64,000 bases of DNA from Sphagnum compactum (GCA_965153455.1 OZ234502.1:15531495-15595494); one strand, 5' to 3'; positions 25,424-39,130 are shown, numbered from the stretch's first letter. The notes: generated by a model from the letters alone, not told the origin. Program-made: numbers and translations.

Positions 25424-25637
25424 TGAGGTGCCACAGCAAGAGTCACCCAATAAGACTGCGAGGAGATCAGAAAAGTGTTTGACCTTTGAAGGCTATGCTT
25501 GAACGTCATATTCTGTGCTACAAATTGCACATTATCAGTTTTGTAACTTCTGGATGCCAATACCAAAATGACAAGGGACTGTTTTGACAAGCCCTAGCAA
25601 GAAGAATAACAAGCATTATATGTAGAGTGCTCAAATC

Positions 25638-26164
25638 TCATGGCACAATCAGAGCACCCGATCTACTGTGAAGGACCTCCCAGCTTAGTGTAGGCATATT
25701 ATGCCACTTACCACCTGAAATCCTCATTAATGTTCAACAGAGAAGAACAAGAAGAGTGCACTGAAAATATATCTATGAGATTGCAGAGAAATTTCCACAA
25801 CAGTTTCAAGCAAACATGACAATGAAGAAGAAGAACAATGTATACCAGCCCAGCATTTGCAATCACCCATAAACTTCTCTTTGAAGAGGTGCACAAACTC
25901 GTCCCATGTGCCCCCATCCTCACTGGTCTCTGCTGGGAATGCATGAGTGTGGTTCATGGCCACTATGGCACAGTCCAGCTTGAAGTAGTCAGGTAGCTCC
26001 TCCTGCCTTGCCCAGCAACAGAAATTTGTGAGCCATGTCTTTGGATCATCTTTGCTGTTGTCAAAGTAGTCTATAACAACATCATTGTCCTCGTACCCAG
26101 AGAACCATTCATCGCATTGCTCTGCAATGGCTTTCCGGAGCCTGAATTTGAGTGAATACCCCAT
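25638..26164 (-). CDS. Gag-like small protein (two exons, about 131 aa)
   Basis: An ATG at 26164 opens 106 codons to a donor after 25846. The next plausible acceptor gives exon 25714-25638 and a stop, adding GKWHNMPTLSWEVLHSRSG and a few more residues. The protein contains DDPKTWLTNFCCWARQEELP and then GTWDEFVHLFKEKF. This pattern resembles the capsid-like region of retrotransposon gag (W..F..WA ... W..F...F.EKF). The frame is intact where seen, unlike the decayed Ty3 gag at 8-9.5 kb, so it may be a domesticated gag-like gene. It could instead be the 5' part of the RNase H-CCCH gene, with a different splice after 25846. The gag assignment is by pattern only. Confidence 0.45.
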
Positions 26165-26169
26165 GACAG

Positions 26170-28455
26170 CTTGACAGGTTTGAAAAGCTCCACACTAAAC
26201 AGCAAAAAGATGTCTGTGCTGCTGAAAACCCCTGTGTTGCAAGCTTGCTGTCCTTGTTTGGTGCAACTTAGAAGGGGAGGCTTCTATGCACAAGACACAT
26301 AAAGTTAGAGCTCTGCACAAGACACACATGTGCGTTGAAGGACGGTTACTTTCCTTCCCATCTTGATCAGGTAAAGAGAAAGATCTTCTAGGTCACAAAG
26401 GCACCTCCAAATACCATTTTCTAAGACAAAACTCCACCATGCTCATGATCTCTTCAGACTGTTAGAGGAAATCCCAATGCAGTCTCAATGCAGCAAAGAA
26501 GATGCAGTCCAGTGCAGTGAAGAAGAAGATGCAAAAGCTCTTCCTACTTTGTCCTACTTTTGTGGAGGTGATTTGCGGCACTGCGACAGACAATGAGTCG
26601 AGAGAAGCTTACCAAGCTTGTGCAGCGAAGGAAATTTGAGCGAAAAAAAATCACAGCCAGCGATGTTTCAAGAAGAGAAAGGAAGATCCATTCCCGCGTT
26701 CAGCCGCCCGAGAGCATGCACGATAACAAAGCTTTGTACAGTTGCGCCAACTGAGCAACAAAACAAGAGGGAAGCAGTTGGGACGCGCTACTCGCCGGAC
26801 GCGCGTGCATCACGACTTTGTTACTGCTCGCTCTTGATGAGGCAAAGGCAAAAGAACAAAAGAGGGCATCCATGGATCTTTACAGCCAGAACAACGAAAC
26901 CCAAAAAAAAAAAAAAAAAAAATCTGAAGAAGAAGAATCGGTCGAATGGATCTGAAGACGAACAAGCAGCTTCCCGCAACGGAATATGAAACAATCGGAG
27001 AAGCAAGAGGCGGCACATCACAGCGACGGTTGCATGGAAAAGGAAATCAAAATGCGAAGTTGCAAGAGAGCTTGCTTGTTGATTACCAGCCAGGTGACTC
27101 TCAGACTCTCAGAACAGAGAACTTCACGTACATACGACGTCTTCGATCAACTCCTCCTCCTCCTCCTCCTCCTCCCTGCGTGCAATTGTGCGAAAGATAG
27201 AGATTCCGCGAATGGCGTCAAAAATTGCAAGGAAAGTGATGAAGCCTCACTGACGGTGCGTCTTTCCGACTTCCGCATTCAACGCCTCAACCGTCGAATT
27301 GCTCCGATGCGCCGCCGTCTCTCACATGCCTCCGCCTCCTCTCATGAGATTCCCACAGTAGCTTGACCATCATCACCTCCTCGTCATTTCTCGGCAGAAT
27401 CCTCTCATAATTAGTTGATAAACCTGCGCATCGAAACTCTTCAGCAATTGGTTTACAAGTTCGGCGATGTCACGTCTGCAGCGACATATCTGTTTCCAAA
27501 TATAGACAAAGGAATCCGTTCTCTCCCAGAGGCTTGTTTTTTTTCCTTCCTTCGGTCCAGTAATAAGTATAGATCTGTGTCGGGCTATTCATAGAAAGTA
27601 GATGAGGCGGCAAGGATGCAGGACGACGTACCTCAGGATGGACGGCATAAAGCAGGATGCCAATCGCAGGACGGCGCTCCTTCTTCAATCAATGCTCTGC
27701 TTCATCAAGACAAGTTCCTCACCTCACTTCCGCGTTGTCTTCCGCTTTGTCTTTGTTGTCTTCACAGTGAGCAATCGACTGTTTCTTTCTTTCTTTCATG
27801 TGTCTCTTGCGCGTTGAAACTCTCAATGTCAGCATTTCCCAATCTTCTTCTTTATGATTTGTGCACGGAATTTGTTCGGCGGAGGTTCTTGGATTCTTAT
27901 TGCAGAGTGCAGTAATGGATTACGGAGATTCAGGAGAATATGAGAATAATACCTCATTTTTGAAAGAGACTTCTCGCGCGCATCAATTGTGCCGCCTGCA
28001 CTATCGATCGAATGTTCGTATGCGCTGCTGAGTAGCAGATCGAGGCACTAAAGGAGAGGCTACAGCGACGGGCATTTTCGACCGAACGAGAAACAGAATC
28101 GTATCATCATGCTACAATGTTACTCTCGAATCAATAGGAGAAAATTCTTTCATTGCAGGTTCCTTTCTGAATCTTGCTTTTCCAGTCTCCTAAAGACCTG
28201 GGAATTTTTGTTCCTTTGTTATATACTTCTTAGCAAAAGCTTGAAAACCTACATGTGAAGATTCACCTCGCGAAGCAGGTTCATAATCTGCGAAGAATCT
28301 TAGCACTGTGAAGATTTGCGTGCGAAGATGGTGAAGAAATTTTTGCGTGCCAAGATCATACACAAAGTCCTGAAGGATCCACAAAGGATTCGAGCGCAGA
28401 GGACATGTATCTTGAAATAGTGTGGGGGGTGTCTATGTGATCATGATCGTTGCAA
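26170..28455. other. Upstream flank of the gag-like gene; simple repeats
   Basis: It contains a poly-A run (about 26901-26920) and a (CTC)n run at 27151-27175. The 26.6-27.9 kb part is more GC-rich than its surroundings, possibly promoter or leader DNA. ORFs of 60-126 codons on both strands have no recognisable domain. Confidence 0.35.
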
Positions 28456-28640
28456 ATGTTTTTTTTTTTTTTCAAATTTGTGTTGTAGCCAAAATGGCAA
28501 TGATACATAAAATAAAAATCTAACCAAATTTGATTACAAGTTAAATATGAGAATAATTTTTTAGAAACATTTTTTTTCTATTTTTCTTGGCTACTTGCAT
28601 GAATCATGAATAGAAATCTAAAAAGTGGTCTTAAATTTTA
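28456..28640 (+). repeat. Dispersed 290-bp element, copy 8
   Basis: Poly-T followed by AAATTTGTGTTGTAGCCAAAA, CTAACCAAATTTGATTACAAG and TTTTTCTTGGCTACTTGCATG match the family head and middle. The 3' half is lost. Confidence 0.6.
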
Positions 28641-31488
28641 GTTGAATTATGGCTATTGAAAATATCAAAAAACACATTATTTTATCACCTTTGATTTTAA
28701 TATAACTTTTTGGTTATATGTAGCCAACAAAAAAAAGGGTTGGCATTAGTGTAAATGTTTTCTTTTAAAAGTAAAAATCTATCTTTTTTTAACCAAAAAA
28801 CTGAATTTATTTATTTATAAATGTAATTTCCGTTAATTTTGCCTTTAAAAATGAGAAAAAGTTGGCATGGTCCAAGTTAGGGTTTAAGGCTATGCCAACA
28901 TCTCTGCCTTAACCCCCCCCCCCCCCCCCCCCACAAGCTATGGGCCATTATGATTATAAGCTACTATGAACAGCCACACTCAAGTCTAGTTATTCAAGCT
29001 CCTGGCAAGCTTCACCATCAAGCCATTTTTAAAATTTTGAAAAAAATTCCACCTTTTTGCTTCCCTTTGTAAATTTTTTTTTTTTTTTTTAATTTCAAAA
29101 TTTGTAGTACATTGTCAATTTTGTTGTCAAGTGGGCAAAATGTTCATTTTATTATCATGTCAAAACAAAAAAAAAACTCAAGTGAAATGTTGTGGGGAAG
29201 TTTATTTAGGTTGAAAACATTGCGATCAGTCTTTTGAATCCAAAATGTTTCAAGGAATGTTTAGTAGGATCAATATATTAGAATTGGCATTAAGCTTGAA
29301 TGCAAACCTTTTGAGAATTTTTTCTATGACTCTACTTGAAAACTAACATTTTATTATAATTGCTAAAACAACATTGTTGAGGTTGTTGTCATTCTGATTA
29401 AAAATCTTATGGGAAGTCTTTAGAATCCAAAAAAGTTACGAGGAATGTTTATTTTAGGATTAATACATTAGAATTGACATAAAGTTAGAATGCAATGTTT
29501 TGGGGAATGTTTATTAGGATTGATATACTAGAATTAGTGTTTCATAGTAGTTTATTGTGAGCACCTTGCAAATGTTATCACCTTTGGATTACTATATTTG
29601 TAATAGACATATTGGAGTTGAAAACCTATTTTGTTCAAGGTGGCAACTTGCAACCAACATTGCATTCCGTAACTCACAACAAGCACCGACCTACTGCAAA
29701 TGATGGTACATAATTAGCCTTCCCCAAAGGTCTTAAAAGAAACCCCATTGACAATTACATACTTATTGCCCATTCTTTAAACTTGGTCATAAGGTGAGAG
29801 TTGGGTCCTATATATGTTGTTAGTTTCTTACTTTCATCATGTGACAATTCGTGTCGTCCAAACTATTTTTGTAAATGAGCTCTCTTGAAATTCACATGTT
29901 TTTAACCATTGAACCCACCAATATATTGTAACTTTTTGTGTTGTAATGTTGTTGTTGTTTGGCCCCAAGTTACTAATAAATATGCTAGAACATTGATGTC
30001 AAAATATTAATAAATGTTGAAACGTCAGACCCAAAGGGTTGCAAATTGGCCTCCCAAATTCAATGGTATATCCATTTTCCAGCCTTGGGGCCAATACAAG
30101 GCCATAAAGTTCAGCATTTTATTAGTAACCTTGGCAGATTGAAAAGATTTTTTTTCTAGTTTGGCCTTGACTCCTAGTGTAAAGCCCCCTTGGGTCTGAT
30201 TTCAAACTTTTGCACCAATAGGAATGCTTGATTTGGGTTGAACATTGGCCCAGACTCCTAGTTGTAAAGTGGGCATTATACTTCTAAATATGGGGATATA
30301 AGATAGCCCTCAGAAAGTGAGGAGCGTTTTGTCAAATGTGCCCTCGTCCAGCTCGTCGAGGGAGGGCTTAAAATCAGCCTTCTATGGCCCATTCTCTAGT
30401 AGTAAGTACATGGGGTGTGTCTAGTTCTGCTCCCAAGGAACTGGTCTGCTGTCTGTCCCTTGGGGGTCTTTCTCTTTCTCCCCATGTAAAAAGGTTTTTC
30501 CTTTCCTATTTGACACTCATAGAACATCTAGAGGGCTTTGTTATAAGATGGAAGAAGATTTCTTACTCTCAGTAAACCCTAAACCCATACTTCTTTTATT
30601 ATCCTTTAACATCATCATCAAATGTAGTAGTGCAACCCGTTTGAAAAAAGAGAGTGGAGCTTTTCAAAGCTCCAAGAAAATGACCAAAAATGATTGACAA
30701 AGTGGATACATAGCATTCAGCCAATTTTTTGCCATGAAGGAAAATAAAGAGTTTGATGGGAATATTTGACAATATATCATTTGTCGAACTGGAATACTAA
30801 ATATTTCACAGACATGTGTTGAAGTGGCCAAGCAAGGTACTATGGTTTTTGCAGCTAGCTACTTAGATGTGTCAGGATTTCCTCCAGAGTTCTCTTGCAA
30901 GCAACACAGCAGGCCACCTCAAAACCCCTGTTGCTGAACAGTGAGTGCATGTAAGCAAAAGCTCCCAGAGACTTCAGTCAAAACCAGTGGATCATTGGTG
31001 CCTGCCAAATCTTCAGCAGATGCAAAATCAGGATACTGCAGCATGTATCAAGTTGAAAGTGCAACTTATTTTCTGAGTAGATTATTGAGGATTCACATAG
31101 AAAAACTCTGTTTGTAGCAATGAAGTACACAAGGATCAAAGCAGAAAATCCAGCTAGCTATAATGCAAAATGCACAACTTGTACAGCAGTAAATTGTCCT
31201 AGATATGAAGCCATCACATAATTTGAATTAAATTCAAAACCTCATTTCACTATTCATTACAATGCAATCTATACTTAAAAGCATCATATATTACTGGAAT
31301 TTACATTGAATATTATATTTTTTCAGAATTTATTTTTCATAAGAAAACAAATAATAATTTGTTAATTGTTTAACCTCTTTTTGAGCTTCAAACAGAACAT
31401 TGTTACATGTAAGTTTGGAAAAGGATAAAGAATTATGGATTTACCTCCATCCATTGGAAGCAGCCATAGGAAGGTGGTGCTCGGTATA
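28641..31488. other. AT-rich intergenic with poly-C tract and weak repeats
   Basis: A run of 20 cytosines occupies 28913-28932. Degenerate GGAATGTTTAGTAGGATTAATA-like units recur at about 29250, 29440 and 29510. An AAACCCTAAACCC-like piece is near 30574. No gene recognised. Confidence 0.4.
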
Positions 31489-32194
31489 TGTAGAAGTTGA
31501 CAAGAAAGTTGTTTTTTAAAAGTTATGTTACTGTTCAAGAAGAAAGTGGGTTAGTAAGTTTATTATAAATTTTTTTTTCACTTATCAAAAGTTTAAATAT
31601 TATTAAAATTTTTTAACATATTTTGTCAATTTTTTAAAACAAATTAACAATGAAAAAATTATATGATAAATAATTTAGATTTTTTGATGAATTAATGATT
31701 ATTAAAAATTAACTATTGAGACCAATGAATTTTTTTAGACAAATTTTTTTAAATCAACAAATTTTTAAAAAAAACTTTTAAGTTTTTTGTTTTTTTATTG
31801 TCTTTGTGAAATGCAACTATTTGTTTTTTTTTTTAAAAAAATTCACCAAATTTTTATATCACAAAACTTGAAAACAAAACCAACATCAAGACACTTCATT
31901 TTGAGATTTTGAAATTGACAAACTTAATTTCCATCTAATTAATAATATACAAAAAACAAAATGTTATGATACCAACACAATAACATTAGTTGAATATATC
32001 TACTTATTAACATTTGAATTCACATTTTGTTGTTCAACAAAACGCTAACATTCAAATTTAATATGATTTTTTCAATGTATTTAAAATTTAATATATATTA
32101 AGAAATTATATCAAACTATTTAAACTAACCCTACTTCATCTTGAACAGTAACGTAACAAACAAAAAACAACCTTCTGATCAATTTCTTCCAATG
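31489..32194. repeat. Possible ~700-bp AT-rich element with long inverted ends
   Basis: The left end contains AAGTTATGTTACTGTTCAAG and then a GGGTTAGT piece. The right end reads, in reverse complement, GTTACGTTACTGTTCAAGAT and then GGGTTAGT. Similarity runs over ~60-80 bases at perhaps 70-75%. The interior is very AT-rich and noncoding. No target duplication was found. Confidence 0.45.
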
Positions 32195-35100
32195 CTTGAA
32201 TCAAACGCCATTCAACACCAATATTTGCATCCTTTGAAAGATCGATACATTGATGATAATGGTAACCCTGGAGGCAGCTGAACACCGAAAGTACAAGCAA
32301 CAAATAAGGCCTGGGACAAGTGAATGCATATTGAGACTGAAGAGTTGCAGCTTTCAGACTTCTGAAGACTACTCGGCATAATTACTAGATCTATTCAGGA
32401 CAGCTTTCATTGATAGCAACAACGATGGGCTACCACAATGCTGTAAAGTGATTGCACTGCAGACTTAATGAAGAGGGAAGCAAGAAACCAGTTGAGAGGG
32501 ACAAGTAAGTACCGCAGCTGATCTAGTACAACTTCTACCGACTCTATAGTATATAACATATGGTTCTCAGGATCTCACTCTCGTGAACATCCATTGCTCA
32601 TAGTGTAACCAGGATAGCCATAATTTTTGACAACCACTGAAGACTATATAGAACCAACACATGCTTGAAAAAGGAAACTGGGATAGCTATAAATTGACAA
32701 CTACTGAAGAATATATTAGAATCCGCAACAAATATTTATGTGTCATATGTGCATATATATATAAGCGACTATATATTCGCTACTACTCCCAGAAAACAAG
32801 TCATTTGAATGTTATTTGCCGGAGAGCTTTCATTGAGCATGCTAGCAAAGCAGCTACAATGATATCAGAAATCTGCATGCTTTATATGCACCAATTACTG
32901 GCTACATATGTGGTAGTCCAACTCAATCCCACATGCTGTCGCCTGCAGGCAATGAGAGAACACATTTAAGGCACAAGCTTACAAACTTAACTATCAAATT
33001 GGAGCGTGCATATAAACTCAAATGTCACACTAACCCATGAACGAAACACACAAAAATCAATCAGACCAGGAGCTGCTACTCCTACAAACTGCTCATGTGG
33101 TTTGCATATTATACTCATGAAAGAAACGATCTGCAGCTCAGGGGGAGCTGTCTTACACTGCTGCACTACGTCTGATCATGAACGATATATACTAGAACAA
33201 AAGTGCAGTAAACAACAGCGCAACGAGTAGACTATATATACAGGTCCTGCTCATGGGTTGGGATGAGTAGTACACGGCCCTCTAATAATTTCTCGAATTC
33301 AGGAGACAGGTACTGAGTGTAAGTTGAGTATGGACCAGTCTGCAGCTGCGTTTATATCTGTCTCAGTTCTTAGTTTGTAGATATTTCAGTTCCAGCTGCC
33401 CGTTGATATCACAGGTATATTAAAGGACACAGCCACTTAGAACCAAGGTCATGGGGGCCCATGGCGGATTGGAGGGAGAAAAGAGGGTTGAGAGGGGTTT
33501 TCGGGTGTCCATGATCCTCCATTAGCATTGCGAGGTTCTATCTGATTCAATAAAAGAACCGACCAATTGCCCACCGACCAGGATTCTTACAGAAAGAAAT
33601 ATAAATCTTTCAAGTCTTTAGAAATTGCAGTGGCCATGAGTAGTTCTCAGACTCCCCGATGTTTCTTATTGAGAGATTACACGTATTATTTGGAGGGGAC
33701 AAGAAGTCTGAATACCCCCTTGTGGTTGTCGCAGAGTGTCTGAGCAGAAGCTGACAGATGGAACAAAACCACCACTAATTTTCGTGCCACAAGTTACAAC
33801 CCTTCAATTTCACCACCGACCACGCTTTACTGTCCATTTTTTCATCACCGACCATTTCCCACTTGGTGCACCCGATTCCAAGCATGACGCAAATGTAGTG
33901 ACTGTGGAAGCTTCTTCCCACTAAGTTCTTTTACCGAACAAACATTTTGAGTGACTGTCCAAGGACCTGAAACATCCATCATGTGCAAGTGGGTGTACGT
34001 CATAAGTTCGTTGGGAGCAGTAATGATATGTGAAGCCATGACATACTGAGCTTACATTGCAAGCTAGTTTGTCTTTGACATAAATCTATGCCATTTATAC
34101 AGATGAAACCCACCAATGATTTCCAAATTAGAAGGAGAAATTGTTCATAATTACTCGTCTCCAATCTCACATCTAGAACCATCTGCTGTCCTTATTAAAT
34201 TATAAGGATCCTTGGTGAAGGTGTATTCAATAGCAGCTACACAGACCAACTGCTAGAGCCTCCATTTGTAGAGCCTCTCCTGTACATAGAACATGTTGCA
34301 GTGGGGCCTTTGAGCTCCCAACTAATGAAGTAGTTTAAAGGCAGTTGCTAGAAAAATACTATGCCTGCCTTTCTAGAAGTAAAACACCTTCCGCTTGTGC
34401 AAAGGAAAACTTATGAGCCTGGATAATGTGCCTCCAAATACACTAGAATTCTTTTGGCGGTGCTTTATTTTATTATTTTATTTCATATTATGTGATGTTA
34501 AAATATATTTGATTGACAACAGATTATAGTGACTTCCTTTGAGGTGTCATATTGTATTATTTTTCAGGGATGTGCATGTTTGAGTGTATCCCATTTTAAA
34601 CTTTTGAAAAATTTTCACAATATTTTTTCATATTATGTTAGAATATAACTTAGGCAAGAGATTAAAAAAAAAGCTATTTCATTTCATTTTATAAAGTGAA
34701 AGATTGGAATATATTTGTGAAAATGAATGTAATGTATTTATGTACTCAAAAACACAAATATATTTCAGAAATAATTTAAGTAATTTTTAGTATTTATGAC
34801 AGTTGAAAATAAATTGAACCATGTCATTTCACATAATATGAACCATGTTTGAATACCATGTGACTAATTTTTAAAAATTCATTTCAAAAAATGAATTTTT
34901 TCAACAAGTATACAATAAATGAGTGCTAGATTGAAAAATAATCACATTCATATAAAAGATGACAAAAAATAGTTAAATGCCCATTTTTTTAATTTCATTA
35001 AAATTGATTATTTTAATGATTAATGAAGCCTTAAAATTAATGCAATCAAAGTGAAACTATGACCTATTATACTAATGTATACTATAAATATATTCATGGA

Positions 35101-36799
35101 TCCTTCAATATAGGTCATGATATTTTATTTTATTTTTTAAATATATTACATGACATTAATATTGTAAAAATAATCATTGTAAGGCCCAAAACCAAAATTG
35201 ATACCCAAAATTAAATGTACCATGGTTTTAGAACAATTATATTGTATATATTATAATCCTAAACCCAAAAGTGCCCCAAAGGAAGATCACCATAGAGTTT
35301 TTTCAACCATTTGTTCAATTATAATATTTGTAAAATTAAGATTGTATGGGAAAAACATAAATAATTTTTTGTTTTGAAAAGTGCAATGATTTTTAATTTT
35401 TCATTAAAGTTGAAGATATATATTGAAACATGTGATTGCACATAGTTTGAACAATGTTTGTGAACCATGTGATGAATTGGAAAATTTTCATATTTAATTT
35501 TAATGATATTAAGAACTGAGCTTTAATGGTAGAATATTTTTAAAATGGTGTTTTACAAATTGATTTTTAAGAAATTTAATTCTTATGACCCAAAAATAAT
35601 GTTGCATTATATTATTATGTGAAGATATAATTTTTAAAATTTTCATAACAATGTTATTTACTAGTCTTTTAATTCATTCAAAAAAACTTCCTTTATAACA
35701 CATATTTAATTAATTCTAGACTTTGAAAAAGTCCGAAAATTAAAAAAATGAATTTTAAAAATTTAAAAATAAATAGAAAAGCATTTTCAACTTGATGGGC
35801 AACAAACAAACTATTGAAACAACAAATTTGCATAAGAAATGTTTTTCACCATAAGAACAATTAACATTCATGACAATAGATAAATCTGGTGGCCACTAGA
35901 TTTTAAGAACTAAAACATTGCATAACATCATCACGTGACCAATTCAATGGCAAAATCAAAAAACGCAATTTCAAACATCTACTAAATTTATGCCATTGAA
36001 TTTTGCAGAGTATCAGCAAAAGAATTTATAATATCCAAAGTTATTATATCTCATAAACCATTGAACAGAAAAGCTTATAGGGCATTAAATAATTGAAAAG
36101 AATTATTTATTAGAAATAAAATCATATGGTGACCACCAATGAGTACATTAAACCTAGTTTAAAACGTACTAAAACATATACATTCAACATGTAACCTTGA
36201 GTAGGAAGAATTTGTTTCTTATAAAATATGAAATATGAATTTCACCCACTAGAGCCGACAACAAAAGTAAACCTCAAGTGCATGAAAAAAATGATTATCA
36301 ATTCAGTGATTTCATACAAATACATTGAGTATCAAAAACTATCTTCCCATCCATATAAAAATTCGAAATATGAGCTATTGAAACTGAAACTCCATTCTAC
36401 AAGCAACTAAAAATTGAGGAATCGTCTAACTTTTTAGACCAAGAATCACATATGTAACTACATCCTTCCCCTCTCTAAAAGGAAAACCCAGTTGACATTA
36501 AGATTTTCTACTAATCAAAACTGCAAAATGCCTTCACATGGTCTACAAACAAAGACCAGAAACCACTGCAAATAAAAATGAATAATTGAAATTTCACCAA
36601 AATTACAAACATTAGACAAAAAATAAAATAAAAATAAAAAATAAAATGAACATGAAATGGAAGACATGGAAAACATAACTGAAACAAGGACAGGTTTAAG
36701 GTGTACTTAGGATGTCACCTAAAGGAAGTTGCAATGTTGTTAGATCCCTATTCAAACTTCCTTCAAACTGCTTGAACCAAGAATAAGATGGATTTCAAG
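32195..36799. other. Intergenic, no gene seen
   Basis: 32.2-34.4 kb has balanced composition but no recognisable exon; 34.4-36.4 kb is very AT-rich. Isolated GGTGGCCACTAG-like words occur at 35888 and 36130, related to the arrays at 42.4 and 46 kb. Confidence 0.35.
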
Positions 36800-37400
36800 A
36801 ACTAAACGGTGGCCTCGAAAACTACATAATGACTATGAAATGGGCATAAACAGTCTTTACACAGGGCAAACTTTTCAATAGTGGCCACAATTGAGATGTA
36901 AAGTGTAACCATTGCACCTTGTCTTTGGATATTCACGTCCTCTAAACGGTTCAAGGAAAAGTCCGCTCCATTTTGGATTTTGAAAGGCCTTGTTAGGCTC
37001 ATCATCAATGAACAATGTGTAATCCATGTGCCCATAAGGTAAACCTTTGCAAACAAGGTGAACTCAATCCAAATCCTTCAAATAATAAAAAACTGAGCAC
37101 GTGAGCTAACCTGTTGTTGCAATGCATTGTTCACATCCCCAAACAAACACAAATTGATCGAGGACAATTTCAAGGACATCTTTAACAACATACACGACCA
37201 AATAGTAATGTAAAAATGTTCAAATGCACGAGAAAAAAAATCTTGTACTCCAACACGAATTTCCAACTTGGATATGTCTAAGTTCTTTCCAATCTTTCAT
37301 TAATCCCCTTGAAAAAGGGCACACTTTGGAAAATAACAAAGGACACCATTGACACTGAGAATGAGGAGTTTTCTAGTTGTGCCACGTCAAGGTGGAAAAG
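36800..37400 (-). pseudogene. FCP1/NIF-like HAD phosphatase remnant A
   Basis: The minus strand shows LLILSVNGVLCYFPKC (position of the HAD motif I region), then VRVGVQDFFSRAFEHFYITI followed by WSCML, then, in shifting frames, FKIQNGADFSL and a C-terminal ALCKDCLCPFHSHYVVFEA-like end. The order 'VNGVL - F..AF..F.I.IWS' is that of NLI-interacting-factor/FCP1-type phosphatase domains. In this copy the usual DxD at motif I reads SVNG, so catalytic acids are missing, and frameshifts break the reading frame. Which subfamily it belongs to is from memory. Confidence 0.6.
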
Positions 37401-37920
37401 TTCGAATCCGCGTCCTTGCTTTAAAAATAAAAACATCATGCACCTACCAAAAAGAAATAAGGTTAAAGCAAAGAGAAATTCAAGGATGAATAGAAACCTC
37501 ATCCTTATCGTAGGAGATGTTAATCTCACATAGAATTTACAAGAATTAAGTTAATATCCAAAATATGGAAGGATAATTTTGACTGGGGATTAAGTAGGAA
37601 CATGGACTAAAAACACACAAATCACGACCTAGCAAACCTAGCACCACCAGGTATATGAGGGAGAAGACCCGATGGCTATCAAATGGTGGCAGGAATAGAA
37701 AGTCGAAATCAAGGCTTAATAGGCCAAAACTAGATGCTTTAAAGATAAAGAGTATAAGCAACATTTAAGCAATAGAATTAAATTTTTTCAATAAATTTTT
37801 TCAAAAGGAAAGTCTTGACATATTCAAAAAAAAAAATTTAAGATGACCAATTAATAAAGTATTTTTTATTTCAATTTCAATTTCAATTTCATATTATTAT
37901 AAAAAAATGGGTTGGCAGGT

Positions 37921-38740
37921 CTGACTACATTTCACAAATAGCATTTTAAAAAGTCTTGGATTATCTTGATCAATACATCTAATCCTACGAAAGGGATTGT
38001 ATTCAACAAAGGTGGGAACACCCTATCCAGATGAATGAAGATTTTCCAAGTAAAGGAGAACAAACCCCAACAAATATTGATCCTCCCCACGAAGGTCGTT
38101 AAACGACTCCAAAAAAATGGCACTCTAAAGGCCATTAAACATGTTTTTGTATGGCGTATCATCTATGAGCAACATGTTGCTAGTGTGAATGTAAGGACAA
38201 ATAGAAAAAAAAACATCAAGGTTCTTGTGGAAAATTGGTTTGTCAGGTTTATCTAGCAAGAAATGTGAATTTCACATGCAAAACTCCTTGTCAACGACTT
38301 TGGAAGCATGTGTAGATATTTATGTTTTGTGCTAGATTTAATCCAAATAATTATACATATTGTGACGTTGGGTTACAAACCAAATATACACCTAGAATTG
38401 AATAAGGCATTTTTCTAGGAATTCCTTCAATCCAAGATGGAAAATGATGGTGCGAGAATCCTTAATGAACCATGTTGCAATCAGAACTTCGTTCAGATTG
38501 AAAATCACATGAAATAGATTCACCTCCACTGTAAGCAAACGGGGCATTTTGGAGTTAAAACCTGAGGTTGATGGAATATCACCCAAGCTTATTTCAATAG
38601 GTGTGAGTGAATTTGGCAACTCCACATCTTTCGCCTTATGCATTTGGGAGTCGAAACCTGAAGTCAGTGGAATCTCATCAACTGCACGTGAATTTGGCGA
38701 CTCTTTATCTTTTGCCTCCTTAGGAAACAACATAGTGATA
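37921..38740 (-). pseudogene. FCP1/NIF-like HAD phosphatase remnant B
   Basis: Minus-strand frame pieces in order: two ~30-residue SGFDSQM/SGFNSKM repeats with PNS near 38550-38730, then LFHVIFNLNEVLIATWF (motif I, Asp replaced by Asn), LGLKEFLEKCLIQF, stop, VYIWFVTQRHN, then FHKNLDVFFS, LLIDDTPYKNMFNGL, SAIFLESFND, RGEDQYLLGF and VEYNPFRRIRCID. This is the complete domain order of an NIF/FCP1-like HAD phosphatase (IDDTPYK is the conserved late DD motif). It is interrupted by at least five in-frame stops. A shifted ORF at 37932-38162 is a shadow. Confidence 0.8.
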
Positions 38741-38999
38741 ATCTTAAAAAACCAGACAAATAATAATTATGAAAGTCTGAAAATAGACTAACCATATAAA
38801 TCAATGAGATTGGAAAATCCAAAAAAACATTGGAAGGAAGGAACAAAAGAGAATATTTGGACTACTTACTACGAATGTTGAATGATTTCTACAAAAACTG
38901 GCAAAATAGGCCATGGTGCATTTCCCAAACAACGTCAGGAACCTAACATTTCTTCCGCTACAAGAAACCCTGACTTTTCGTATCGAGAATTTTGGTCAA

Positions 39000-39130
39000 A
39001 AAAACACCACATATGGTTTTTTTGCCCCCATGTTCACCTTGACCGAAGTGCCATTTTGGACAAGTCAATTTGGACCCGACCACTTTGACTAGGTCTTTTT
39101 GGTTGGTCTTTTTTACTAGGTTTTTTTTAC
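39000..39130. repeat. Degenerate TTGAC/GGTC word cluster
   Basis: Repeated pieces such as TTGACCGAAG, TTTGACTAGG and GGTTGGTC occur here. They are similar to the GACTA arrays at 40.85, 42.7 and 44.6 kb. Confidence 0.4.

Noticed and set aside
37932-38162. 76-codon minus-strand ORF
   Set aside because: Out-of-frame shadow of phosphatase remnant B; the neighbouring frame carries IDDTPYK and RGEDQYLLG.
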